Shown: piece by piece, positions 51,345 to 60,482 of the stretch
Layout: each line of letters starts with the position of its first letter
How positions within the stretch are numbered: the stretch's first letter is position 1
Source of the DNA: an uncultured Prevotellaceae bacterium
GTDB taxonomy: Bacteria; Bacteroidota; Bacteroidia; Bacteroidales; Bacteroidaceae
Direction of reading: 5' to 3'
Assembly: GCA_900316985.1 (NCBI GenBank)
Contig: ONFE01000013.1
Coordinates: forward strand, 42,249 to 106,248
DNA: 64,000 nt
The notes under the pieces: generated by a model
The model's input: the letters and a program-made list of their open reading frames with translations, nothing else
Database searches by the model: none
Told to the model about the DNA's origin: nothing
Position numbers and translations under genes: made by a program

Positions 51345-53027
51345 ATGGTAGAAAGATTTTTAAAGCAGACATCCTTTTCCTCGGTGGAGGATTACAATAA
51401 GAACCTGGAGTTTATCATTCCGGAGCATTTCAATTTTGCCTACGACGTGATGGACGAGTGGGCTAAGGAAGCACCGGAGAAACTGGCCCTGCTCTGGACT
51501 AATGACGAGGGGGCAGAGATACGCACCACCTTCGCACAACTGAAAGAGCAGACCGACCAGGCTGCCAGTTACCTGCAGTCGCTGGGTATCCAAAAGGGAG
51601 ACCCCGTGATGCTTATCCTGAAACGCCGCTATGAATGGTGGCTGTGTATGCTTGCCCTGTGTAAACTGGGAGCCGTGGTGATTCCTGCCACGCACATGCT
51701 GACCAAGCACGACATCGTATATCGCTGCACTCGTGCCGATATTACGGCCATCATCTGTGTGGATGATGAATATGTCTGCAAGCAGGTGCAGGCCGCTATG
51801 CCTGAATGCCCGACCGTGAAAACCCTGGTGGCTGTGAATGAAGCAGCTCAGGGCAAGAGCCATCCCGTACCCGAAGGCTTCCACGACTGGGAGAATGAAT
51901 GGAAAAAGACACCGAAGTTCCAGCGTCCCGAACATATCAATGACAACGACGATACCATGCTGATGTATTTCACCAGCGGTACCAGCGGAGAACCGAAAAT
52001 GGTGGCCCACGACTATCTCTATGCCATGGGGCACCTGACCACAGGTGTGTTCTGGCATAATCTCCATGAAGGTTCGCTCCATCTCACCGTGGCTGATACG
52101 GGTTGGGGCAAGGCCGTATGGGGTAAGTTCTACGGTCAGTGGTTTGCCGGTGCTACCGTATTTGTATTCGACCACGAGAAATTCAATGCCGATACGATGT
52201 TGCGCCAGATGTCCAAATATCATGTGACCTCGTTCTGTGCGCCTCCCACCATCTACCGTTTCATGATTCGTGAGGACTTCTCGAAATATGATTTGTCGTC
52301 ATTGGAATACTGCTGCACGGCCGGTGAGGCTCTGAATCCAGCCGTCTTCGACCATTTCAAGCAACTGACCGGCCTGACCATTTACGAAGGCTTCGGACAG
52401 ACGGAGACCACGATGACACTCGGTACGATGCCATGGATGAAAGCAAAACCCGGTTCGATGGGTATGCCCAACGCCCAGTACAAAATAGGACTGGTGAAGA
52501 CCGACGGCACACTCTGTGAGGACGGTGAGAAAGGTGAGATTGTGGTTTATGCCACACCTGATAAGAAGCCCGTGGGATTGTTCAAAGGTTACTACCGTGA
52601 CGAAGAGCTGACAGAGAAAGCTTGGAACAATGGAGTCTATCATACCGGCGACGTAGCCTGGCGCGATGAGGATGGCTATTATTGGTTTGAAGGCCGTATT
52701 GATGATGTGATCAAGTCTTCAGGCTACCGTATCGGTCCGTTCGAGGTGGAGAGTGCGCTGATGACCCATCCGGCCGTGGTGGAGTGCGCCATCACAGGTG
52801 TACCCGATGATATCCGCGGTATGGTGGTGAAAGCCACCGTGGTGCTTGGCAAGGAATGGAAAGACAAGGCTGGCGATGAACTGGTGAAGGAACTCCAGAA
52901 CCACGTGAAGCGCGAGACTGCCCCTTATAAGTATCCCCGCATCGTGGAGTTTGTGGATGAATTACCTAAGACCATCAGCGGAAAGATTCGCCGAGTGGAA
53001 ATCCGCAATAAAGACAATAACAAATAG
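51345..53027 (+). CDS. AMP-forming acyl-CoA synthetase
   Basis: 560 residues of the ANL superfamily. Motifs: P-loop-like YFTSGTSGEPKMVAH, EGFGQTET (A5), the A7-A8 hinge YWFEGRIDDVIKSSGYRIGP and the C-terminal catalytic Lys in PKTISGKIRRVE. The order fits medium-chain or acetyl-CoA synthetase-like enzymes. It activates a carboxylic acid as acyl-AMP then acyl-CoA; the acid is unknown. In an arginine/proline cluster that may use acyl intermediates, supply of acyl-CoA is a possible link (inference). proB follows after 4 bases. Confidence 0.92.
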   Translation: MVERFLKQTSFSSVEDYNKNLEFIIPEHFNFAYDVMDEWAKEAPEKLALLWTNDEGAEIRTTFAQLKEQTDQAASYLQSLGIQKGDPVMLILKRRYEWWLCMLALCKLGAVVIPATHMLTKHDIVYRCTRADITAIICVDDEYVCKQVQAAMPECPTVKTLVAVNEAAQGKSHPVPEGFHDWENEWKKTPKFQRPEHINDNDDTMLMYFTSGTSGEPKMVAHDYLYAMGHLTTGVFWHNLHEGSLHLTVADTGWGKAVWGKFYGQWFAGATVFVFDHEKFNADTMLRQMSKYHVTSFCAPPTIYRFMIREDFSKYDLSSLEYCCTAGEALNPAVFDHFKQLTGLTIYEGFGQTETTMTLGTMPWMKAKPGSMGMPNAQYKIGLVKTDGTLCEDGEKGEIVVYATPDKKPVGLFKGYYRDEELTEKAWNNGVYHTGDVAWRDEDGYYWFEGRIDDVIKSSGYRIGPFEVESALMTHPAVVECAITGVPDDIRGMVVKATVVLGKEWKDKAGDELVKELQNHVKRETAPYKYPRIVEFVDELPKTISGKIRRVEIRNKDNNK

Positions 53028-53031
53028 AAAG

Positions 53032-53796
53032 ATGAAAAGAATAGTAGTAAAGGTAGGATCCAACGTGCTGACCCGTAAAGACGGGAAACTCGACATGACG
53101 CGTGTTTCGGCTTTGGTTGACCAGATAGCCGAATTGCGGAAAAACGGGATTGAGGTGATATTGGTTTCTTCCGGTGCCATGGCCAGTGGACGTGGTGAAC
53201 TGAAGGTGGACCATGACCTTGACTCCGTGGAACAGCGCCAGTTGTTTTCGGCCTTAGGACAAGCCAAACTTATCGGTCTTTACTACGACCTCTTCCGTGA
53301 ATACGGTATGCATGTGGGACAGGTACTCACCATGAAGGAGAACTTTGAGCCCGGTGAGCAGTACGAGAATCAGAAAGCCTGCATGACCGTGATGCTCGAG
53401 AACGATGTGATTCCCATCGTGAATGAGAACGATACCGTGAGTGTGACCGAGCTGATGTTCACGGATAATGATGAACTTTCAGGACTCATCGCCCGCATGA
53501 TGCAGGCCGACACGCTCATCCTCCTGAGCAATATCGACGGCATTTATACAGGAAATCCAGATGAACCGGATTCGGTACTGATCAGCCGTGTAGAACCGGG
53601 TACCGACCTCTCTCAGTATATACAACCCGAGAAGAGCGCTTTCGGCCGTGGTGGAATGCATTCAAAATACACCACAGCCAGCAGGATTCAGCAAGCCGGT
53701 ATACGTGTCATCATCGCCAATGGTGAGCGGGATGACATCCTGATACAACTGGTGGAGCATCCTGAGGATACGCCGCATACAGAGTTTCAAGTATAA
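53032..53796 (+). CDS. proB: Glutamate 5-kinase without PUA domain
   Basis: 254 residues. Amino-acid-kinase fold: VVKVGSNVLTRKDGKLD at the N-terminus, VILVSSGAMASGRGEL, PIVNENDTVSVTE and SAFGRGGMHSKYTTA. It phosphorylates glutamate for proline synthesis. The C-terminal PUA domain of E. coli ProB is absent, as in other Bacteroidota. ATG 53032 is chosen because MKRIVVKVGSN begins the fold. It ends at a terminator; proA is 2.5 kb further on, beyond two minus-strand genes. Confidence 0.95.
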   Translation: MKRIVVKVGSNVLTRKDGKLDMTRVSALVDQIAELRKNGIEVILVSSGAMASGRGELKVDHDLDSVEQRQLFSALGQAKLIGLYYDLFREYGMHVGQVLTMKENFEPGEQYENQKACMTVMLENDVIPIVNENDTVSVTELMFTDNDELSGLIARMMQADTLILLSNIDGIYTGNPDEPDSVLISRVEPGTDLSQYIQPEKSAFGRGGMHSKYTTASRIQQAGIRVIIANGERDDILIQLVEHPEDTPHTEFQV

Positions 53797-53802
53797 GAAA
53801 AA

Positions 53803-53830
53803 CCCTTCCATTCGGAAGGGCTTTCTTTTT
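53803..53830. terminator. Terminator between proB and the convergent gene
   Basis: Stem CCCTTCC (53803-53809) with GGAAGGG (53814-53820), 4-base loop, followed by CTTTCTTTTTC; an A-run precedes it for the other strand. Confidence 0.85.
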
Positions 53831-53831
53831 C

Positions 53832-55766
53832 TTAATAGTAGAGCACGCCGTTGCAATAACTTGTACCTGATGATGGGGAACCCGTTGATATGGAGGGACT
53901 GTCTGAACCGCAAACCGTAATACCCGAACCTCCACTTGATGGTGTTTTGAAGTAATAGGTCTCGGAACCTAAAGTGGCTTTATACCAAGTGTTCTTGTTC
54001 CAAGATGATAGCGTGGACTTTTTCGTGCTGACACTGGCTCCGTTTTCCAATCCGCCTATCGCGATGACCGTACCGCCAGTAATGTAGAGTTTTTTCTGCT
54101 CCTCTGTATTTGCATCTATTGCCTTTTCTGCGCCAGAAGCACCGATGGCATAGACCACACCTCCCTTAATATACATATTTCCATTGGCATCCATGCCGTC
54201 GTTGTTCTTGGCCCATCCATAGATCGTACCGCCGCTAACTGTGAAATCCTGTGCTGAATTGAGTGCATCGTCGTAGGCTTCGACGGCAATCTCGCCTCCA
54301 GAGATATCCATGGTATTCTTGCTCTCAATACCCTCGCCGCCATTTCCGGATGTCTTCACGGTAATCGTTCCGCCTGTAATGACGATACCACCGGAATAAG
54401 TATAGTTGGAACTGTCGCCACCAGGTCCACCAGGACCACCGGGACCCCCAGGCCATCCAGCACCTGCAGCGTCAGCCTTGGCAGATGATGTTTTTTCCGT
54501 TTTGGTTCCCGCCTTGATTCCCTTGGGTGATGACTTGTATTCACTGTCAATTCTTTCAAGATCTCCTGTGTAGCCATTGGTCAGGGTGCCATTGCTATAG
54601 ACACAGGCCTGGCCTTCAGTGGTTACGTTAATCGTGCCGCCGTTGATGGTCAGGGTTTCATCTACATTGATGCCTTTGCCACCACTTCCTGTACTGGTGA
54701 GTGTCAGTGTACCACCATCTACTGTCATGTTGCCGTCGGCACTGATGCAACTCGATGCTTTCGTCTTCTGTTCATCGGTGTCCCATTCTCCGTCGCCGCT
54801 TGTTGTGGCAATAATGGTGCCGTCTGTGATGACGACGGCGTTATCAGCCTTGATAGCCTTGGCAGCAGTAGCTGTAACACTAACATTGATGGTTCCGCCT
54901 GTCAATGTAAACGTGCCTGTGTTCTCCTCATCGGAAGAAATGATGGTTTCATCGTCATCGTCGTATTCATAACTGACCTGAATGCCATCGTCGCCTGTGC
55001 CTGAAATGTTGAGCGTGCCACTCTCCATCGTGAAATACTGATTGCAGTTGAGACCGTCTTTAGTAGCCGCGAGAATGTTCACAGTGCAGTTTTTCATCTC
55101 AAAATATTCACCTGTTTTAATGCCGTGGGCTTTCGAGCCATAGGCATAGATCGTGAGTGTCCCTTTCCCTTTCATTTCCAGATGTCCCTTACAGTAGAGA
55201 CAGCCTTTGTCTTTGCTGGAGGAAGCATCCGTGAGGGTGTTTTCTGTTCCTTTCTTCACACTGAAGTCGATGCGCTTACCGTCATTAATGTAAATAGGGG
55301 CACCGCTGGTGTTGGTCAGGTTGAGGCCGTTCAATTCCACGGTGGCTTTGTAGAAACCAGTCATATAGAATTGACCGTCCGTGGAACTGCCGGAAAGTGA
55401 ATAGGTAATCTCTTGGGCCACGTCCTCATTCTGCTTGATGTTCACCTTCGCATTTTCGATGGAAACCGTCAGGCTGTCTATCAAATCACCGGATGCAATG
55501 ACACTTGCCGATAGTCCGTCATATGTTACTTCTACTGAATGATCGTCCAAGGGCGTTCCTTCAGTGTCGATAGTGATGTTTTTTCCGTCCACGGTGAATG
55601 TCTTTTCATTGACGGTCAGCGTGGTGCCATTATCACCATAAGTCATATCGCCGAAGTCAGCAGCATTGAAACGATAGGTGACGCCCGACATTTTTAAGTC
55701 AAGTGTCTGTGCTGTTGCACCTATGGAGAAAAGTGCCACAGCTAGGATTGCTGATATTTTTTTCAT
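53832..55766 (-). CDS. Secreted parallel beta-helix protein, carbohydrate-binding domain type (DUF4353-like)
   Basis: 644 residues. Signal peptide ends near IGATAQ. Most of the chain is a right-handed beta-helix with repeated coils of the form G-G-T-I-N-V, A-x-K-D-G-L-N-C, G-x-G-D-D-G-I-Q-V and S-K-G-I-x-x-x; this resembles the Cthe_2159 / DUF4353 family that binds pectin. A flexible stretch near residue 430 has a collagen-like (GGP)n run (WPGGPGGPGGPGG). There is no type IX tail. It starts inside the last codons of a small secreted protein (4-base overlap). Binding rather than cleavage is expected. Confidence 0.75.
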   Translation of the reverse strand: MKKISAILAVALFSIGATAQTLDLKMSGVTYRFNAADFGDMTYGDNGTTLTVNEKTFTVDGKNITIDTEGTPLDDHSVEVTYDGLSASVIASGDLIDSLTVSIENAKVNIKQNEDVAQEITYSLSGSSTDGQFYMTGFYKATVELNGLNLTNTSGAPIYINDGKRIDFSVKKGTENTLTDASSSKDKGCLYCKGHLEMKGKGTLTIYAYGSKAHGIKTGEYFEMKNCTVNILAATKDGLNCNQYFTMESGTLNISGTGDDGIQVSYEYDDDDETIISSDEENTGTFTLTGGTINVSVTATAAKAIKADNAVVITDGTIIATTSGDGEWDTDEQKTKASSCISADGNMTVDGGTLTLTSTGSGGKGINVDETLTINGGTINVTTEGQACVYSNGTLTNGYTGDLERIDSEYKSSPKGIKAGTKTEKTSSAKADAAGAGWPGGPGGPGGPGGDSSNYTYSGGIVITGGTITVKTSGNGGEGIESKNTMDISGGEIAVEAYDDALNSAQDFTVSGGTIYGWAKNNDGMDANGNMYIKGGVVYAIGASGAEKAIDANTEEQKKLYITGGTVIAIGGLENGASVSTKKSTLSSWNKNTWYKATLGSETYYFKTPSSGGSGITVCGSDSPSISTGSPSSGTSYCNGVLYY

Positions 55767-56167
55767 TTTACGGTCATTTTAATGGTTTTCTGATCGCCTT
55801 TCATCACATAGACGCCCTTAGGTAATTTGCCGATGGCTTCAGCAACAGAATTGAAGGTACCACGAGGACGCCCGCTTATGTCAAACACGTGTACGGACTC
55901 ACCGTCAACTTCAGCATTGATGGCGGCGATTCCTGTCGTCGTACTGCTGAAATACATCTTCGAAAGCAGTTTCGTATCGAAGGTAGAAGAACTTCCAGAG
56001 GCCGTTGTTACGGTAAGTGTTGTCCCTGAATAACTCAATGTCAGTCCATTGCTGGCAAATGAGGTGGCATTGGAATTGTTGTCCAGAATGACCAGATAAT
56101 CGTAATTGCCAGCGCTAACCGTTATAGTGGTCAGTGCTAACAACAAAAAAATCAATACTTTCTTCAT
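55763..56167 (-). CDS. Small secreted protein consisting mostly of a type IX-like tail
   Basis: 134 residues. Signal peptide ends near TVSAGN. Residues ~20-75 are a small Ser/Thr-rich beta segment; the rest (ESVHVFDISGRPRG, then LPKGVYVMKGDQKTIKMTVK) is a sorting-type C-terminal domain. It has almost no cargo domain, which is unusual. It is the first of a two-gene operon with the beta-helix protein, overlapping by 4 bases. A role as a partner that helps export or anchor the beta-helix protein is speculation. Confidence 0.65.
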   Translation of the reverse strand: MKKVLIFLLLALTTITVSAGNYDYLVILDNNSNATSFASNGLTLSYSGTTLTVTTASGSSSTFDTKLLSKMYFSSTTTGIAAINAEVDGESVHVFDISGRPRGTFNSVAEAIGKLPKGVYVMKGDQKTIKMTVK

Positions 56168-56306
56168 AAGCTATTATTGTCAGTTACTAATATATTTCTT
56201 GTCTTGAATATTTCTCGACAAAGATAAAGGGTTTTTCTAAAATATACTAATAAAATCAACGAATCGCCTTTTTCATTCAACAAAAAGTAAAGAAAAACGG
56301 AACGTT

Positions 56307-56338
56307 TTTGGATAATTCGTAAGAAAAGAGTATCTTTG
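56307..56338 (+). promoter_or_regulatory. proA promoter
   Basis: TTTG at 56307-56310, 20-base spacer, TATCTTTG at 56331-56338; leader about 20 bases. It gives proA a promoter independent of proB. Confidence 0.82.
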
Positions 56339-56364
56339 CACAAATATTTATCCACAATATAATT

Positions 56365-57615
56365 ATGGTATTAGAAGATGTTTTTAAGAAGGTGAAGGCT
56401 GCCAGTAAGGAGTTGGCGCTTATCAGCGATGACAGGAAGAATGAAATTCTGCAGGCTGTAGCCGACGCTATAATCAAACAGAAGGGCGAATTGCTGGAAG
56501 AGAACAAAAAAGACCTGAGCCGAATGGACAAGGGTAATCCGCTTTATGACCGTCTCCAATTGACTGACAAGCGATTGGAGGGTATAGCTTCGGATATGCG
56601 CCATGTGGCAACATTGGACAATCCTTTAGGCAAGGTGCAGAAGCACAAAGTGCTGGAAAACGGGCTGGTCCTGACACGCGTTTCAGTTCCTTTCGGTGTG
56701 ATTGGCGTGATTTATGAGGCACGTCCAAATGTCTCATTCGATGTGTTCTCCCTCTGTTTTAAAAGCGGCAATGCCTGCGTGTTGAAGGGCGGTAAGGATG
56801 CCGATGATTCCAACAGGGCTATCATCAAGCTTATTCATCAGGTGCTGGAGCAAGAAGGCGTGAACCCCGCAGTTGTAGAATTGCTGCCTGCTACCCACGA
56901 AGCCACCGGCGAGATGCTCAATGCCGTAGGTTATATTGATGTGTGTATTCCCCGTGGAGGAAAGAAACTGATTCAGTTTGTGCGCGACACCGCCAAAGTG
57001 CCGGTTATTGAGACTGGTGCCGGTGTGGTGAACACTTATTTTGATGAATTCGGCTCTTTGGAGATAGGCGTTCCTGTTATTCATAATGCAAAGACACGCC
57101 GTGTCTCGGTATGCAATGCACTTGACTGCCTGATCATTCATGAGAAGCGGTTGAAGGATTTGCCGGAACTCTGTAAACTGTTGGCTGAAAAGGATGTCGT
57201 TTTATATGCCGATGAGAAAGCCTATGAGTCACTGCGTGGTTCCTATCCAGAGAACTTGTTGCAGAAGGCCACGGTGGAGAGTTTCGGCACGGAATTCATG
57301 GATTATAAGATGGCCGTGAAGACCGTTTCTACCATGGATGAGGCGCTGCGCCATATTGACCAGTTCGGCAGTGGACATAGTGAGAGCATTATCACCGATA
57401 ATGCGGAGAATGCCCGCCGTTTCCAAACGGAGGTTGATGCAGCCTGCGTCTATGTAAATGTTCCTACGAGTTTCACCGACGGTGCTCAGTTTGGATTGGG
57501 TGCCGAGATTGGCATTTCCACGCAAAAGTTGGGTCCCCGAGGTCCCATGGCTCTTGAAGAAATGTGTACTTATAAATGGCTGATTGAAGGTAACGGACAG
57601 ATTCGCCCCGTTTAA
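56365..57615 (+). CDS. proA: Glutamate-5-semialdehyde dehydrogenase
   Basis: 416 residues. Family signatures: [46 protein letters not shown] and the C-terminal [20 protein letters not shown]. It reduces glutamyl-5-phosphate with NADPH for proline synthesis. ATG at 56365 follows the consensus promoter by about 20 bases. The transcarbamylase gene follows after 29 bases. The minus-strand secreted pair lies between it and proB. Confidence 0.96.
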   Translation: MVLEDVFKKVKAASKELALISDDRKNEILQAVADAIIKQKGELLEENKKDLSRMDKGNPLYDRLQLTDKRLEGIASDMRHVATLDNPLGKVQKHKVLENGLVLTRVSVPFGVIGVIYEARPNVSFDVFSLCFKSGNACVLKGGKDADDSNRAIIKLIHQVLEQEGVNPAVVELLPATHEATGEMLNAVGYIDVCIPRGGKKLIQFVRDTAKVPVIETGAGVVNTYFDEFGSLEIGVPVIHNAKTRRVSVCNALDCLIIHEKRLKDLPELCKLLAEKDVVLYADEKAYESLRGSYPENLLQKATVESFGTEFMDYKMAVKTVSTMDEALRHIDQFGSGHSESIITDNAENARRFQTEVDAACVYVNVPTSFTDGAQFGLGAEIGISTQKLGPRGPMALEEMCTYKWLIEGNGQIRPV

Positions 57616-57644
57616 GCATTGGACTATTTGATAAATTGTAAAAT

Positions 57645-58610
57645 ATGAGAACATTTATAAACGTTGAGGATATCGGCCCCCTGGACAAAGCGCTGGCCGA
57701 AGCACAAGAGATTAAGCAAGAACGATTCAAATATCAGCATCTGGGAAAGAACAAGACGCTGATGATGATCTTTTTCAATAACAGCCTGCGCACACGACTC
57801 AGTACCCAAAAGGCTGCCATGAATCTGGGCATGAACGTCATCGTACTTGACGTGAATGCCGGAGCTTGGAAGCTGGAGACCGAGCGTGGTGTCATCATGG
57901 ATGGTGACAAGAGTGAGCATCTGCTGGAAGCCATTCCGGTGATGGGCTGCTATTGTGACCTCATAGGTGTACGTTCCTTTGCCGGACTTACTGACCGCGA
58001 ATATGATTATGCGGAAACCATCGTGAATCAGTTCATTAAATACAGTGGACGTCCCGTATTCGCCATGGAGACGGCTACGGTGCATCCGCTTCAGGCTTTT
58101 GCGGACCTGATTACCATTGAAGAGCATAAGACCGTAGAACGTCCGAAAGTTGTTCTCACCTGGGCTCCCCATTGTCGTGCGTTGCCGCAGGCCGTTCCCA
58201 ATTCCTTTGCCCAGTGGATGAATGCTGCGGAGGATGTTGACCTCTGGATTACACAGCCTGAAGGGTATGAGTTGGATCCGAAATTTATAGGCAATGCGAA
58301 GGTGACCTACAACCAGCGTGAGGCTTTTGAAGGTGCTGATTTTATCTATGCCAAAAACTGGAGTTGTCCCGGTGTGACTAATCCTGCCGACTATGGTAAG
58401 ATTATATCGAAGGATATGTCTTGGACGGTAGATGCAGAACACATGAGTTGGACCAACAACGGCAAATTCATGCATTGTCTGCCTGTACGCCGTGGTCTTA
58501 TCGTGACCGACGATGTGATTGAAAGCCAGAATTCACTGGTCATTCCAGAGGCAGCCAACCGTGAGATTTCCGCTTCGGTGGTTATCAAGCGGATGCTGGA
58601 AAGTCTTTAA
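57645..58610 (+). CDS. argF': N-acetyl- or N-succinylornithine carbamoyltransferase
   Basis: 321 residues. Carbamoyl-phosphate motif FFNNSLRTRLSTQKAAMNLG (S-L-R-T-R) and the C-terminal MHCLPVRRGLIVTDDVI place it in the transcarbamylase family; ATVHPLQAFADL carries the H-P-x-Q loop. The pattern is that of the acylornithine branch known from Bacteroides fragilis (succinyl) and Xanthomonas (acetyl). Which acyl group is used depends on one loop residue that I cannot assign with certainty. It follows proA by 29 bases. Confidence 0.92.
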   Translation: MRTFINVEDIGPLDKALAEAQEIKQERFKYQHLGKNKTLMMIFFNNSLRTRLSTQKAAMNLGMNVIVLDVNAGAWKLETERGVIMDGDKSEHLLEAIPVMGCYCDLIGVRSFAGLTDREYDYAETIVNQFIKYSGRPVFAMETATVHPLQAFADLITIEEHKTVERPKVVLTWAPHCRALPQAVPNSFAQWMNAAEDVDLWITQPEGYELDPKFIGNAKVTYNQREAFEGADFIYAKNWSCPGVTNPADYGKIISKDMSWTVDAEHMSWTNNGKFMHCLPVRRGLIVTDDVIESQNSLVIPEAANREISASVVIKRMLESL

Positions 58611-58618
58611 ATAGACCT

Positions 58619-59329
58619 TTAATATTCAAACTGACGGGTAATCATTCCGTCATAGGTATTGATGGCGACATGAACGATGTCGCCATCATTTAGTTTACAA
58701 GGGAGCCGGGAAACTTTGATGCTTACATACCCCTCCATACTGTAATATTCGGGAACGCCACCCTGATCATGATAGAGGCGGAGATAAACCTGCTGTTGCC
58801 CGCTATCCGTCGTCACAATGGAGTCGCAGAGCAAACCTATTTTTTGTGTGATGTCCTTATCCGCTGAACCTGTAAGTAAGATGAGTCCCAGATTCAGGTA
58901 ACGCCGGTTACGGCTTTTCCAACTGGAGACAAACTTCACTGGATCCGTTTTCGCTTCTTCCTTTAATTCTGAAGTGATGTGGATGGCTGGAGTAGGAATG
59001 CTGGAAATCGCTATGGGTTCTGCCTTATCACCCACCTTATTATAATATAAAAGGGCACGGTAAGTGGAATCGGCTGTCGTCGCCCACTTATACTCCATGG
59101 GTTTGGTCAGGATGAGGGAATCACCGTCGTCGGTCATCACATTCACCAGCTTGGATTCCCCGTTTGTATGCGCATCCACAAACTCAGCCTTCATGAGAGA
59201 GTACTCTCCGTCACCGGATTCATAGGATTCTTGGTTACAAGAAGATAGAGCCATTGACAAGAAGCCAAAGGCTGAAAGGATGACGGCTTTTAGTCTACTT
59301 CTGTTATTTATGGTATGGGTGACATTCAT
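58619..59329 (-). CDS. NigD-like lipoprotein
   Basis: 236 residues. Lipobox MALSSC near residue 31 after a long signal. The mature part has an N-terminal OB-like strand set (LVNVMTDDGDSLILTKP) and a C-terminal beta domain with LRLYHDQGGVPEYYSMEGYVSIKV, the NigD-like layout of Bacteroidota. Function is unknown. It is last in the PASTA-rluA-ddl-acyltransferase operon; its start overlaps the acyltransferase stop by 4 bases. Confidence 0.72.
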   Translation of the reverse strand: MNVTHTINNRSRLKAVILSAFGFLSMALSSCNQESYESGDGEYSLMKAEFVDAHTNGESKLVNVMTDDGDSLILTKPMEYKWATTADSTYRALLYYNKVGDKAEPIAISSIPTPAIHITSELKEEAKTDPVKFVSSWKSRNRRYLNLGLILLTGSADKDITQKIGLLCDSIVTTDSGQQQVYLRLYHDQGGVPEYYSMEGYVSIKVSRLPCKLNDGDIVHVAINTYDGMITRQFEY

Positions 59330-60480
59330 TTTTTTGTATTCAGATAGTTGCGCAGGGGATTGGCATACATCGTCAACATCCGCTCACGGAGGAATGCTTC
59401 ATCTTTGTTTGGCAAATTAATCTTGGCCAGTTGTCCTTCCAGATAATCATTGAAGCGCTTGATATCAGCATCCGAATATTCAGAAGTGTATCTTTTTGTT
59501 CCCTCAAGTTCATCCAAGGCTATATAATTGCAAGGAAAAAGACGGTAATTGGCGTGAATCTCATGATCGATTCGCTCGCTGAGCTGGTTGAAGAAGTCCT
59601 TCTTTGGCAAATCCTTGAGTTCGTCTATCCAGGTGTTGATAGGGGGAGCACAGTGGTAGTGTACACGTCCTTTATAGCCGAAGATGCCCGTCTTCATGTT
59701 GTCAAGGTCATCCTGACGGCTCTTTTTGAATTTGGCATCATCGCGTTTCTGCTGAAACTCCTGCGCTTTGAGATAGTCACAAGGATCGAATTCATAGCTG
59801 ATAGTCAGCGGGACAATGTTCAACTCCTGCAAATCTCCTCCCATGGCAAGCATTTTCAAGACAGAATCCTGTGTGCGGTCGTCGCTGTCTTTAGCCCGTC
59901 CTTCGCGTTGTGCTATCCAGATGTTTTCCTTTTTCTCGTTGACTGCAAAATGGATGTATCGGCTCATCAATTGACTGGAGCGAAGCATTTCTTTGGGGGT
60001 TAATCCCCTTCGAACAGTGAAAGCCTTGTTCATTCGTACCAGGCGCTTTATCCATGGGTAGATGAGCAGGTTGTCACCGATGCCTATCTCCACTGTGGTG
60101 GGATAGCCTGCATCGACAAGAAAAAGATCCAGGAACGCTGAATCGAGTACGATATCACGGTGGTTGCTCACGAAGGTATAACGCAATGATTTGTCACGCG
60201 GCAATTCTTTTTCGTCAAAAGTTGCTCCGTTAGTCTTGCGCTTAATGATGTAGCTTACGATGCGTTTCATAAACCGCTTCTGGAAATCCAGAGGGGTCTT
60301 TACACCTTTGAAAGCCAATCGAAGCAAGCCATTGCGCAATCCTTTTGGTAACCAAGGGACAAAGCCCTTGAGTACCAAAGCAAACTGTCGGTCGTTGAGC
60401 AGGTCTTCGAAAGCCTGCTGCATCTCTTCCGGTTCGTACGGCCTGATTTCGTCAAATTGTTTTAGTTCCTCCTTATACAT
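59326..60480 (-). CDS. Acyltransferase, PlsC-like (1-acylglycerol-3-phosphate type)
   Basis: 384 residues. The acyltransferase motif is present as FVSNHRDIVLDSAFLDL (H and D of the catalytic block) with downstream IWIAQREGRAKDSDDRT, the substrate-binding E-G-x-x-x motif. The spacing H-x5-D is one longer than the standard H-x4-D, as in related Bacteroidota proteins. It is cytoplasmic or peripheral to the inner membrane and is likely to acylate a phospholipid precursor. It starts 2 bases after the ddl stop. Confidence 0.8.
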   Translation of the reverse strand: MYKEELKQFDEIRPYEPEEMQQAFEDLLNDRQFALVLKGFVPWLPKGLRNGLLRLAFKGVKTPLDFQKRFMKRIVSYIIKRKTNGATFDEKELPRDKSLRYTFVSNHRDIVLDSAFLDLFLVDAGYPTTVEIGIGDNLLIYPWIKRLVRMNKAFTVRRGLTPKEMLRSSQLMSRYIHFAVNEKKENIWIAQREGRAKDSDDRTQDSVLKMLAMGGDLQELNIVPLTISYEFDPCDYLKAQEFQQKRDDAKFKKSRQDDLDNMKTGIFGYKGRVHYHCAPPINTWIDELKDLPKKDFFNQLSERIDHEIHANYRLFPCNYIALDELEGTKRYTSEYSDADIKRFNDYLEGQLAKINLPNKDEAFLRERMLTMYANPLRNYLNTKK

Positions 60481-60482
60481 TT

